This document shows, piece by piece, positions 45,039 through 56,428 of a stretch of 64,000 nucleotides of DNA (positions are counted from its first letter, which is position 1; each line of letters begins with the position of its first letter). This stretch comes from Polytrichum commune. Lineage: Eukaryota; Streptophyta; Polytrichopsida; Polytrichales; Polytrichaceae. Position numbers and translations under genes: made by a program. Where the stretch lies: the NCBI GenBank assembly GCA_950295325.1, contig OX485804.1:804001-868000 (forward strand), written 5' to 3'. Below the pieces are notes generated by a model that saw only the letters and a list, made by a program, of their open reading frames with translations, searched no databases and had not been told where the DNA came from.

Positions 45039-46166
45039 TGCCCCTTCCTCACCTGGCTCTAGCTAAGACCGGGTCTTAGCGCTAAGACCCGCCTTTAGTT
45101 CTACTAGGCTGCACTGTGAGGCCCGGTAAGCCCGGACAGTCCGGACCCTAATACCCGGACCGGTCTTAGGGGTTGCTATTACCCTCCTTCTTCACCAGAC
45201 GCTAAAAGTGAGCCCGTTAATCTGTGTTTTTTGTCGTCGCCTCCTGTAACGGCCATCCAACTGCCATTCACGCGAACGGCAGTATCAACGCCAACGGGCG
45301 TCTCAATTGATGCTGCAGGAGGAGGTAAATGCTGAGCACAGAACCGAAATTGGGATCGCACAACAGGGTTTCGGCAGACTGTGTGTTTTCTGTTGCGTTC
45401 GTTGTAGGATCGCTGTCTACTCTGCACAGATCTCCGAAAACCGCTGCTTGCGGGAAGAGCTGCGAGGTTGTGAGCTCTGTTGAGTGCTTACGGTGATACA
45501 CCGAACTCTGAACAAACACCGAACTTTGAATGATAGTCCGAACTCTGTAGATACTTGAACTCCCACAATATCTCACTGCAGGCTCACCTGCTCTCCCCGC
45601 ACAGCACAAATCCTCTCAAATCCTCTCAAATCCTCCTGCTGCCACAGAAGTTGTCATTGTTCCTCACCAATCCTTAGAGGTAGCCAGGTGAAGAGTGCCT
45701 ACCACTCTCTCCCCAGCGCAATCCGTAGAGGTAGCCAGGTTGCACTCTCTCCCCAGCGCACAAGGAAGGCACACTGCACTGTCACTCTCTGCAGCCGCGA
45801 GGTCAGATTCGGCGAGGTCAGATTCAGGTCCGTTGAAGGCCTCCGCGTAGTTCGGCGAAACGGCGCAGCTAACAGATTCAAGTATTACCGGTACTCTTCA
45901 GTCTGCAGGCAATATAGCTAAAACCATCCAGGGGCCAATCCGGAGGCGGGTCTGATAGACAAGAAGCTCCCTAAAATCCCTCCGCGGTGTTAGCTACAGT
46001 AGTCAGCCTCGGCAGTAGAAACACTGCAACGGCAGTAACAGTGGACACCGACCCTGTATGCCAGCTCGGTGTGGGCCCTAAGACCGGCGTAGGTGGAGAA
46101 GGAGGGTCTTAAATCCCCACTTTTACCCTAAAACTGCCCACACTAAAGCCAGGTGAGGAAGGGGTA
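45039..46166. mobile_element. TTA-flanked non-autonomous DNA element, 1.13 kb
   Basis: Ends TGCCCCTTCCTCACCTGGCT and its inverted copy AGCCAGGTGAGGAAGGGGTA differ at one position, and TTA stands directly outside on both sides (45036-45038, 46167-46169). This fits PIF/Harbinger. Inside the left end is a second palindrome (AAGACCGGGTCTTAGCGCTA). The interior has small duplications (AGAGGTAGCCAGGT twice near 45670-45740) but no transposase. It inserted into a tandem repeat. Confidence 0.85.
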
Positions 46167-46169
46167 TTA

Positions 46170-46285
46170 CTCTAATTACTTACTAAATAACTAGTTGGTT
46201 GGTAACCCTTACTCTACTTACCAAATAACTAGTTGGTTACCCTTACTCTACTTACTAAATAACTAGTTGGTTACCCTTACTTGCT
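46170..46285. repeat. 33-bp tandem repeat interrupted by the element
   Basis: Three to four copies of a unit with ACTTACTAAATAACTAG then TTGGTTACCCTTACTCT. A further copy lies at about 45005-45038 on the other side of the 1.13-kb element, showing that the element landed inside the array. Confidence 0.8.
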
Positions 46286-46289
46286 AAGG

Positions 46290-47125
46290 GCCACTTCACA
46301 CACGAGCCAAGAGCCATGACCGTGAAATTGTGAGAGCCCACAAGATAGTGTCTAAAGGCCGTCCCAAGACACCTCCAAGTCTTCATGTTAATTTAAAATA
46401 TGAGAAATCTATGGCCATTTGTTGGAGCCTCCATTCACTTATTTATGTCACGGTGTGCTACACGGTGGACGAACCATATGTGAACATAAGTCATGTTTAC
46501 TTGATTATTGTTATTCTTATTATTTTTGGGTACAAATTAAAACATGTTTTTGTTCACTCTATACCTTATTTCAAGAGCACACAATAGGTCACAAACTGGA
46601 ATATATAGGTGCACCTACCTTGATTATGTTTTATATTCATTACAAAATTTGAACATATAGTCTAACTTACAATTTTTTAACACGTATTTTTATGGTGTAC
46701 ATTACTAGGGCCAAATCCAACCACATGTCATTTAAATATAGATGTTCATTTAAAAAAAGTAATCACATTTAGTCCACTTACCTCATATTTTGATGAGATT
46801 TAATTTTCAACACATGACATTGCATTAGCCGTTTTAGTCGCAAAGCCGTCGTAGCCGTGCTTCACCATCTTCTTTAATTAGTTGCGATGGAATTTCCAAC
46901 ATACTTATTTCTCAATAATTATTTCATTATGACTTTTTAGGAAGGCATAATAATATTAATATTACCACCATACCTAAGGCTCATTCTTTCCCTCTAGTGA
47001 GAAAATGAGACCCACCTTCTTGGAAGGTCATATATCACCCTTGTATAAGAGCTTGGGTTTAGACTTGATGTTTCCTTTTCATCTAGGATGGAACACATAC
47101 CTCTTATGTTAACTTGAAGAGGCCA
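46290..47125. other. no gene seen
   Basis: Short ORFs at 46330-46652 overlap in two frames and have no motif. Nothing else supported. Confidence 0.4.
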
Positions 47126-47129
47126 AGGC

Positions 47130-47525
47130 GGACGTTTTTGTCTAGATAGTCACTGCTGCTCTCCAATACCAGCATACACATTTATGCTATAATCTTTTGA
47201 TTTTGGATACATGAACGGCTGAAAATCTGTGTAAAAAATCCTATCAACACACATCTTACATCTGTACGGTTAGATATATCACAATAGGTTTTGATTTTCT
47301 CTGAAGAGTTTATGAATTACACTGAATTGTTTTTGTCTGGACAGTCACTGTTGCCCTACAATAGTAGCAGACACTTTTAGGGTATAATCTTCTTATTTTG
47401 GATACATGAATAGCTGAAAATTTGTGTGAGAAATTATAACCATACATATCTTACATCTCTACGGTTAGATCTATCAAAATAAGTTTTGATTTACTCTACA
47501 GAGCTTATGAACTAGACTGAACTTT
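47130..47525. repeat. tandem duplication, unit about 195 bp
   Basis: The second copy (about 47327-47525) repeats the first: TTTTTGTCT(A/G)GA(T/C)AGTCACTG, TTTTGGATACATGAA, AGCTGAAAAT, CTTACATCT, ACGGTTAGAT, then GAATTACACTGAA or GAACTAGACTGAA. Non-coding. Confidence 0.8.
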
Positions 47526-47529
47526 TTAA

Positions 47530-48300
47530 GGCAGTTTTGGGATGTTTTGCTCAAGTACTACCTTCTTCTACTTTCTTCTTCAATCTTCTTCCATATTCTA
47601 TTTATTTTTTTTCTACTTCACATATTGATGCAAATTATGGCTAATTTACTATAGTGTAGAGGAACAACGAGGCTACACAATTCATATTATTGGCAGTATT
47701 TTATTCTTTACCATTTATTTAACTTCTCTCAAAACTTTTCTTTTGAGACATATTGGATGAACACTTGGGAGTGACAACGGAGGATTTTATAGCATATTGC
47801 TTGTTTATTATATATTTTCGCGCCTCACAAATTTGAGGTAAGTTTCTTCAACAATATCTTTCAACCTACTTCTAAATATTTGCAAAGTTGTTGTATGATC
47901 AAATTCATAAAATATGAGTGTTTTGAATGTAAATTGTTATTGTTCTATGATGTGCCACCTCTATTTTAATATCATTTGTACTCTCAATTCAATATAAGAC
48001 TATGTTGTAATGGTCAATTTATAAAGTTAAGGTGAATCTAAAGTACCCATCCAATTTTATAGGAATAGAGGAGATTGATTTAAATCAAATATTTTATGAG
48101 GATATTGAAGAAGTCAGTGATGAGAAAAGACACATGGAATATACTGCATTTGATGATGATTATGAAATGCAAGATGTCAGCCATAAACCCCCACCCTTAA
48201 CTGACTTGGCTCAGCCCTTAGAATCAAATAACCAATGCTTTCGCGGTATAAGCATCAACCACACAATTATTATTAAAAACAAAACAACACAAGGTTGAAA
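47530..48300. other. AT-rich DNA with a weak 88-codon ORF
   Basis: The ORF at 48032-48298 encodes an acidic peptide with no motif that I recognise; I do not call a gene. A palindromic TATA-like TATTTATAAATA is at about 48301. Confidence 0.3.
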
Positions 48301-49900
48301 GTATTTATAAATACTCTCCTCCCTTGCGGATGTACCTCACTCTCTCAATCACCCAATCCTAGCTCTTCACTCTTGCTAACCTAGGCTAATCCATGCGGGC
48401 ATTGGGACAAGCCACATTACACAATAAGCTTGCCTTCCCCCCAACTCTATGATCCACTATTCAACCAATTACCACACCACTAAATTTCCTACCTCTACTC
48501 TAACCCTTCCTAATTCTAATCTCTAAACTAATCACAACTTGCATCCAATCCGTCCTTAACCTTAGTTAAACCTTGCCCACATTGTATGACTTCACTTGCC
48601 TCCATCAATGACGCCTTCCTTAACCAACTGGGTCAAGTACTAGGTAATCTCTGTTGTGGCAGCTGGCCTCTCCAACGCTTCCCAGATTAATGCGGCCTCC
48701 CAGTACCTGGCACCCTCGAATTTCAGTGGCTTCCCCCCAGACCACAGCCAGCAGCAGCACCCATCGCCTAATTTCACAGCAGCCCATCCATTGATCCCGG
48801 GTCAGTCCCAGCTTCTGTGGCTGCAACCAGTTACCCTCTAGCAAGAATTCACCCTTCAGCATCCCAGGTTGAACTGTGTCGGGTGCAGGTAGCAAAGAGC
48901 AGCAGCAAAACCCAATGATCCGCTCCAATTCGAGAGCCAGGTAACGCCTCGATCCTTCCTCAGCTGCTACCACCCAGTGGTTGTGAACACAGAGGGGGAA
49001 TGCCTCGTAGCAAGCTCACACCATTCCCTGGACTCATGCCTCCCTTCGGCAGACTGATTTGATTGATTCAACTATCATCCCAGCTCAACAGAAACCTTAC
49101 TTCCAGAAGCGCTAGTGATCAACTACTCACACTCACAGATCACGGCCATAGTTGCCGGAATCTTCCTTGCGGTCCCGAAGCTAAGTTCGGAGAGAAACTA
49201 ATCCCCTCAACTCACTCAATTCCGATGTGAATTGCCCCAATGCCTAGGCCGCAGCACCGCTGATCTTGGATCTTGCTTGAATCTTGTCACACCCACTGAA
49301 TTCTTCCCACCCTCTGCTCCTGCACCGAAGGCTTCCACCTTTTTCAGCAGACAACTACACCCAGGATTTAGAGCTAACACTCTTTGAATTTGTCGCCGAG
49401 CTTGGTGGCAGCTCCGCCAGCCATTTCGGCCAAGAGAACCCATGAGGTTGCCGCTTCTAGCAATTCTTCTAGTCCCTCTTTCCCGTTGTACATAATTTCA
49501 GCAAGGTGGCATTCCCAGGCCCACTCTCCTGAGGCGTAATGCCGCATTCCCCAAGCGAAGGGAAAATCTACCATCCCCCTGGCTCTTCCGCCTGCCGCTT
49601 CCTAACCCCTGTTTTCGAGAGAGAGAGTCCCCGAACCCACAGAGGCAACCCTCAACCGCCTCCAGTCCAGCGCTCCGGAAAGTGCTAGGGCAAATAGTGC
49701 CTCTCTCCCAAAATGGACAGTGATCGGTCCCATCCCAACACAATTCAACTCCAACTCTACTTAGCCTAGCCTTTTAGAACTTAATGACCCCGCAATTTGA
49801 TTCCCAGATTAATCATTCTATCCTACGACCACCACATGCTAACAGCCTAGCCTTAAATTTAATTCTAATCCAAACTCAAACCTTCACTCTTTTTATGTTT
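48300..49900. other. GC-richer stretch of unknown nature
   Basis: Clearly higher GC than either flank, with sharp borders near 48300 and 49900. ORFs on the minus strand (48620-48973, 49216-49743) have no domain. It could be a solo LTR or retroelement leader, with the TATA-like palindrome at 48301 as its promoter, but I found no terminal duplication. Confidence 0.35.
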
Positions 49901-50199
49901 CCGAACTATTGATGCAATATCAAAGCCTAAGTTTTAATGAACTTAAAATATTAAGAACACATATGGGCGCATTTTTGGGCTCACACAAGAGGATATTGGG
50001 GTTTCAAACATTGTATTTGATCATTTTCAATTTTTATCTTCTACTTGGTACATGTTTCCATACAAGGCCTACATTTACATGATTCAATGCATTAAAGGGG
50101 ACATCATTTCCACTGGAGATATGATTTTGGATATTGATCCACAATTTATTAATTTGGATCGGGCCACCGAGAACATGGAACGAGAAGCTTTGAAGAAAT

Positions 50200-51760
50200 A
50201 GAAAAAAATATGAAGCTAGTTTAGCTGTACGTAAATTACCAAATAGTGAAGATATATTACACAATAGAATTCCAAAATATTTTCATCTTATTCTCCCCTT
50301 TGTTGAGGAGTGGGAAAAAATTGTCACATTATCACATACTTCGCGCAAACCACATTTGGGAATTATAGCTACCAAAGAGCATATTACGAGTCAGTGTTGG
50401 TTGGTGGACGCACGAAATCATGGTATTCCACAACATTTTATCCGAGAATTCATTAACAAATGCTCTTATTGTATTTCAACAAAATCTTCGAATGGTGTTC
50501 AAACTCCAACTCGAAATAAACGTAAAAAATATATTTTTGAGGATGTTATCAAAGTATCATTGGAAACATTTGATGACACTATAAAAGAGTTGATATTCAA
50601 ATATCAAGTGTTTTTCTACTCTTTGTACTATTAATGTATTTATTTTTATAGTTTGCATCATTTAATGTAATACAAATAAAATTATAACTATAAATTTCAT
50701 ATTTAATTTTTTTTTTATTCCATCATTTATAAGATTCTGGATGATTTTAACAACTATGTAGCAATTAATATTAAATAGCAATGTTAGGATGATTAACTTT
50801 GAATATCCGCAAATTTATCCCAACACGAAGAAAAAAAGTTTACAAAACAAGCGTGAATAAATGAATAATTAATCAAATATGATAGCCAAGAAGGTTTTCA
50901 ATTTGATGTGGGAAGAGTTTTCCAAAAAATGCAAGTACCTTTTTGACCTCACCAACTATCACGTTAATTTATGATTATTTATATTTGTTTAGATCATAAT
51001 GTAACATAGATTAGAACCTTTACCAACACTTGGTAGGAGTTTTATCCTAAAAACTCTACATAATTAATTATAAGCATTGAAAATAACTTATGGAACTAAA
51101 TTCAAAATAGTCTAAATAAAACTCAAACTTAGCGTTACTTATGTTTTTGGAAGAGCATCAAACCGGCATGCGGTCAGTTAGGGTTTGCTACTTAATATTA
51201 TGGTTGTTGTGTCATGTAATTTTTAAGGTTTATTTGCGGCAATGCAATACATATAGTATAACTTCTGTACCTTTTCCAGCCACAATTACATATTATGGAT
51301 TTTATCGAGGAGGAACATATCGGCGTGGGAAGAAAAGAAAAATTGAAGATTATTCCGAACAAATGACACAAAAACAACAATATAGTAAGGCTAAGTATTG
51401 TGGATGTGAATTTTCAATAAAAATTGTGCAGCCGCTTGAAGCACATAAGAATGTTGAGGTTAGTTATCTTATACCATTGATATCCAACATTTTTCCATTG
51501 CTTTTATTATTTTAAATACACAACATAGTGATTTTATGGCATTTTTTTTATATTACATTAAGGAACTCGGACCATAAATGAAACCATCAAAAGAAATGGG
51601 GATATTAACTAAAATGAACCAATTGGGCCATTATGAGACAATTCGTACCGATGGGAACATGCATTGGGAACGTGGTTCACGAGTAAATACCCGTGAATTG
51701 CCATCATTTACAAGGTTTAGTAGAACAAGAGGAAGGTCATCAAGATAGACTAACACACTA
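50200..51760 (+). pseudogene. fragments of an unknown protein-coding repeat
   Basis: 50215-50634 is open and reads SHTSRKPHLGIIATKEHITS, then ARNHGIPQHFIREFINKCSYC. The His and C-x2-C spacing recalls an integrase-type zinc domain. 51260-51460 encodes YRRGKKRKIEDYSEQMTQKQ and a CGCEFSIKI segment, ending at a possible donor before 51461. 51563-51750 encodes MKPSKEMGILTKMNQLGHYE and a basic end. The pieces are in order and separated by AT-rich gaps with stops. I do not recognise the family. Confidence 0.35.
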
Positions 51761-51829
51761 TTTCATGCACATTGGTGTATATATATAAGGTACAATAATG
51801 CATATTCTTGCCCAAAGAAAAACTTAGCC

Positions 51830-52240
51830 CAGCTGTAACCACGGGTGTTCACTCGTGACCAACCAACACCCCGCAACAAATGAGCCTATATCCATAACAC
51901 AACATAAGTCGACACCACTAAGGAACAACCAGGCGCATGTCAACAAATGTATGCAAATATAATGGGTCTAATCATAAAAGCCATCATGGGCACTTAATAC
52001 TACTCAGAGAATACAAATACATCTAACCACGAGTGAACGCCCGTGACCAACCAACGCCATGCAACACACGATGCAAGATCCATAACACATGCAGAAAGGT
52101 CTACAAGTCATACCCGACTACACAACTGAGGGTCAAAAAATCATTTGGATGAATCATAGATGCCACAGTGGGCACAAAATATTTCACAAAGTAGATGAAT
52201 TGTTGTATCCACTGGTGAACACCCGTAGACAACCTATAAC
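51830..52240. repeat. diverged tandem repeat, unit about 190 bp
   Basis: TAACCACGGGTGTTCACTCG then TGACCAACCAAC at about 51836 recurs as AACCACGAGTGAACGCCCGT then GACCAACCAAC at about 52024, and weakly as GTGAACACCCGTAGACAACC at about 52213. Each holds an imperfect palindrome around CGNGTGNNCNC. Confidence 0.55.
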
Positions 52241-52249
52241 CATAAAGGT

Positions 52250-53430
52250 CCGGCTATCTAAAAGAGGAGTATGAATCAGTAATCCTTTTCAACATCTTGT
52301 CATGAGGTTCTCTTTGAGCTATAGAACATTGCTTGCACTGGATTTCTTCAAGCCGTTTTTTCTCCGTCATCAAAACTATAGCTTCTCGAAGTTGTTTCAC
52401 CCTTCCAGCCACGTAATCGGACATGGATGAGGTGGTATTGGGTGAACTACACCTCCAACATCCAGAACTATTTCCCGAGCCTGTTGTGAGCCCAAAATGG
52501 TGCCCACAGGTGTTCTTAACCCTTTGAAACTATTAGAAGTTATGTTTTGATGTTTTATGGTTATTCACAAAAATATAAAAAGAGTAAGGCTTGAGTGAAG
52601 TTATGTTTAGACCTTAGGTTGATTAGAAGTTTAGCGGTGTGAAGAAAGTTCCTTAGTTAGGTGAGCATAGTGTGTGGTGAACCAAGGGTGGCTCCTTGAG
52701 TTAAATGTTTGAATTAAGATCTAGGTTGTTGATTTAAGAGTTGAAGGCTTAAAGGATAGGATGAGAGCCTACAAAGTAGGAAAGGATCAAAAGGTTTATC
52801 TTGAGCCTTGGGGGTGCTCACCTACTCCCTTTCACCTCACTATATAATCCTCACTCTCCCCTCTCCCTCTCTCTTTCCTTTGTGCTCCTTGGTACCCCAC
52901 GTGTTATGAGTGTGGGTGTGGGAAGCAAGAAAGGAGCACGGGTGTGTGCAAGGTCTCAAGGTGAAGAACCAAGACTAACTAGCCGTGAAGTTAGTTGACA
53001 CTTGTTAGGAGTAGTCTTTGGTTTGAGGCATTTAGAGCTTAGCTCGTTGTGTTCAACTTATAGAATTTAGACTTATATCATTTAAATTTATAGTGTTTAG
53101 AATTATGACATTTAGAATTGTAGCATCTAGATTCATGTTGAGGATGGTTAATTAGACTAATTAGTTAGGCTAGTTGGGTTAGGCTAGTTGGTTTAGTGGT
53201 TGCATTATGAGATGAAGTTGGGAAGGATTTGAGAGTTTGGCCTCTCTCATTATCTCTCAAGGGGGTGAGCTCTTAGAGCTTGAGACAAGGTGTGTGGATT
53301 AAGTAGCTCTTAGGGTAGTTGTGTATTAGATTAGTTTATTAGCGGGGCAAGTTAGTTCATTTAGCCAAAGTACAAAAATAGGGAGTTAGTGTGATGCTTG
53401 ATTAACACCTAAGGTTGCCTTATTAAAGGG
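52250..53430. other. no gene seen
   Basis: A pyrimidine-rich CTCTCCC tract at about 52850, and a short TTTAGAATTATGACA-type tandem repeat at about 53060-53140. No coding signal. Confidence 0.4.
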
Positions 53431-53440
53431 CAGCTCCATA

Positions 53441-53760
53441 GCTAAGCTCTGCTGGACCGAGACCAGCACTGGAGTAACCTGGCTAAGCCCTGTTGGACCG
53501 AAGCCAACATTGGAGCAACCGAGCTAAGCCCTGCTGGACCGAAGCCAACACTGGAGCAACCTGGCTAAGCCCTGCTGGACCGAAGCCAACACTGGAGCAA
53601 CCGGCTAAGCTCTGCTGGACCGAAGCCAACACTGGAGCAACCGAGCTAAGCCCTGCTAGACCGAAGCCAACACCGGAGCAACCGGCTAAGCTCTGCTGGA
53701 CCGAAACCATCACTGGAGCAACCTGGCTAAGCCCTGCTGGACCGAAGCCAACACTGGAGC
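53441..53760. repeat. 41-bp satellite, about eight units
   Basis: Tandem copies of a 39-41-bp unit containing GCTAAGCCCTGCTGGACCGA and AGCCAACACTGGAGCAACC. The last copy is cut in the middle (after ACTGGAGC at 53760), exactly where the LTR at 53761 begins, so the retroelement inserted into this array. ORFs across it are repeat by-products. Confidence 0.9.
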
Positions 53761-56414
53761 TGTAGATAGGTTTTTGGATTGGGTTCCAATTAAGAAAACC
53801 ACACAGGGAAGACCAAATGAGTGTCAGGTGTTACATCTAGGGATCACCATTAAGTTAATTGATAGATTACAAGGGAATTAAGATGAATTTAGGACAACAA
53901 ACACATAGTAAAAGACTTTTAGAATAAATTTTAGAATTGATTTAATTAAGGTTGAGGGTCACTCACAGCAGTACATGCAATTGATCAGTCACTCCCTTAC
54001 AACCCACTCTCGTCAGTAACATCACTCTTATAATATGTTTTGCAATTCAGGGAGTCACAGCTCAGCCATAGACATTTGATTACGCCATAGTCTCAAAAGC
54101 CAAGGCATGAACTCCTTGAGTGAACCATAGTCTCTTCAGTACAGTAACCAAGTACCAAAAGGCCACACCACAGTTAGTAAAGATATCATATTCCCAATTG
54201 ACTCCTTCTATGGTTGAGTGATTGATTTAATTAAATTAGATAAAGACCACAGAAATGAATTATTTCCTTAGTCAATTTTAGACTTAACACTATCACAGTG
54301 GAATTGAATGCATTAAAATAAATTATTAAAATTAACAAAAGTCTAATCGTGTAACAGTAACCTAGTGACCGAGTCTAGAACCGAACCGGGACCGTAAGAG
54401 TCTAATCGGTAGGACCATAGTCTACACGGCACGGCCATAGTCTAGTCACCAGTAACAGTCACAAGTAACCAGTGTCAAGTCACGTCTCATAGAGAGGGCC
54501 ATAGTCTTAGTAACCAGTATCAAGTAGCCAGTCACCAGTAACCAGTAACCAAGTCAGCGTCAAGTTCTCGAATGTGATGCTGGCCACTCCTCCTTTTAAG
54601 CTTGCCCTGTTAGCCTCACCCAAACCATATGGGTTAATGCTCCACGCTTCTCGCGCGCGGCTCCTTCTCCTTTTCTCCCAGGGACGTTGTCTTCGCTCAA
54701 CTGCTTCGCGGAACAGACTCCTTCAACGTGGAAAGATGTTTCTTTCCCAACCAATATCAATCACTTTACTCAATGCAGACCTTCACGACCGACACTAAAC
54801 AGAATTCCACTCAATCTCCAAACTTATTCGAACAGGGAAACAGACAATTACAGAAAGAGCTTTCCCACTCAATTCTGCGAAGAGGTTATGTCGGAACTCA
54901 ATTAATTAGGCACGCCTAATTTTAGATTTCTCCCCTCACCGAAAGATACAAGATTCTCCACACTTACTACGCACAACTCACGTGGAAGCTGGTTTAGCAA
55001 AGATTGCTCCTTACTCCGGAACTCACAGGGATAAAATCTTCGACTCATTCTATCACAATTAATGAAGGCATTTTATTCAATTCCAAGGGATAACTTCAGA
55101 ATCTACTACCATAACAAGTCTCCGATCTTCTTTCCCAGGAAAGATCACACAAGACTCGCTCCTGCCTTTCGCAGGAATGACAAAAGCTTCCAGTGCATGC
55201 TTCCCACACTACACAAGAACACAAATGAGTATAATTCGCTTCTTTCTCAACGAGGATCAATTATCTGGACTTCTTGTCTAACAATTTAGCCTTACTGACG
55301 AGTAGCGTAGACTTTTAAGTTTCAGAACCTGGTTGAGATTTCAACTCGATTCTTCCCTCAATAACTGGCTCTCATGGTTGTGAACAGGTCATGACATTAA
55401 GAAAAATCCATTAGCCCCTTTCACAGGGTTCAACTCCGAAGATTACATTCGTGCTTAGATTCAGTCACACTATGACTTTCTGCACATCAAGTTCCTTCCG
55501 AAGAATTACGTAAAATCACTTTAGTGTTTAAACGATTCTGACTCTCACTCCAAGAGGATTGCTACAACTTCTTTTAATGAGTGTCAAGGTTAATCTATGC
55601 ACTTATTCACAATGGCATTTCACATTCAACTCGTGAATCATGGCCCTGAATAAGAATATTAGATTCAAAGCATTCAAACTGCTTCACGCAGTTTCACTTC
55701 TGTCCCATACTAACATTAGTCACAACACATTTAGAGAATTCAAATAACCATGATTCTCTCAAGGATGTAATTTATCAAAGACCCTTCCTCCGACCCAAGA
55801 GTTTCACACTCTTGTCTCTGTAAATTATGTTTTCACCAGAGTTAAGAACACACATCAAGACTCACTCCCTTCACGGGAATAAGGTATCACATATTCAATC
55901 TGGATTCTTCCCGAACCAGGGAAGTACAAATTGATGTAATCGATTCACAACAAACACCAACACAACATATTTAATCCTCACACATACGGATGATGAAATA
56001 GCTTCACGCTTATAATATTATGTAGAGTAAAATGTACATTCAAAAAGGGCTTCACACCCAAACTGGAATCACTCAAAACTACGAGACGAAGGAGACTCTC
56101 TTCTCGAGAGGAACTGTCTTTTCTCCTCTCTTTCTTCTTCTCTATATCCCCTAAATTAACTACCTCGTCTCTTAGAATCAGATTTCATAAGGCTCTTCGA
56201 CTTGGTCACATGTCTATTGCCCTGCCCAAAAGACTCTAGACTTCCTCTTGGGATCTGTTTCATATGTACTAAATGTCTCACCCTTAGCTCATTTCGGATA
56301 ATTGGTCACTAATGACCTACTTTAGCGTCCATTTCACATTCTGAGTGACAATATGAATTCACATCCTATCAAAATTCTAAAACGACTATTCTGAGACCAA
56401 AAAGTTGTACCACA
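53761..56414 (-). repeat. 3' LTR, 2.65 kb (inferred)
   Basis: On the minus strand it begins TGTGGTACAAC next to the polypurine tract and ends CCTATCTACA at the broken satellite unit, giving the TG..CA ends of LTRs. The partner LTR is outside the window, so the limits rest on these ends and on the satellite junction. On the + strand the motif CCATAGTCT recurs at about 54090, 54127, 54416, 54435 and 54500. No open frame of note inside. Confidence 0.65.
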
Positions 56415-56428
56415 TAGCCCCCTCCTTT
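56415..56428 (-). promoter_or_regulatory. polypurine tract
   Basis: On the minus strand AAAGGAGGGGG lies between the stop region of the 869-codon ORF and the TG that starts the LTR, the expected site for plus-strand DNA priming. Confidence 0.65.

Noticed and set aside
49160-49200. 5S rRNA-like piece (CCCGAAGCTAAGTTCGG)
   Set aside because: Only about 17 bases resemble the 5S internal region; nothing upstream or downstream continues the gene.
53483-53765. Repetitive ORFs on both strands
   Set aside because: By-products of the 41-bp satellite; some units are 39 bp, which shifts the frame.
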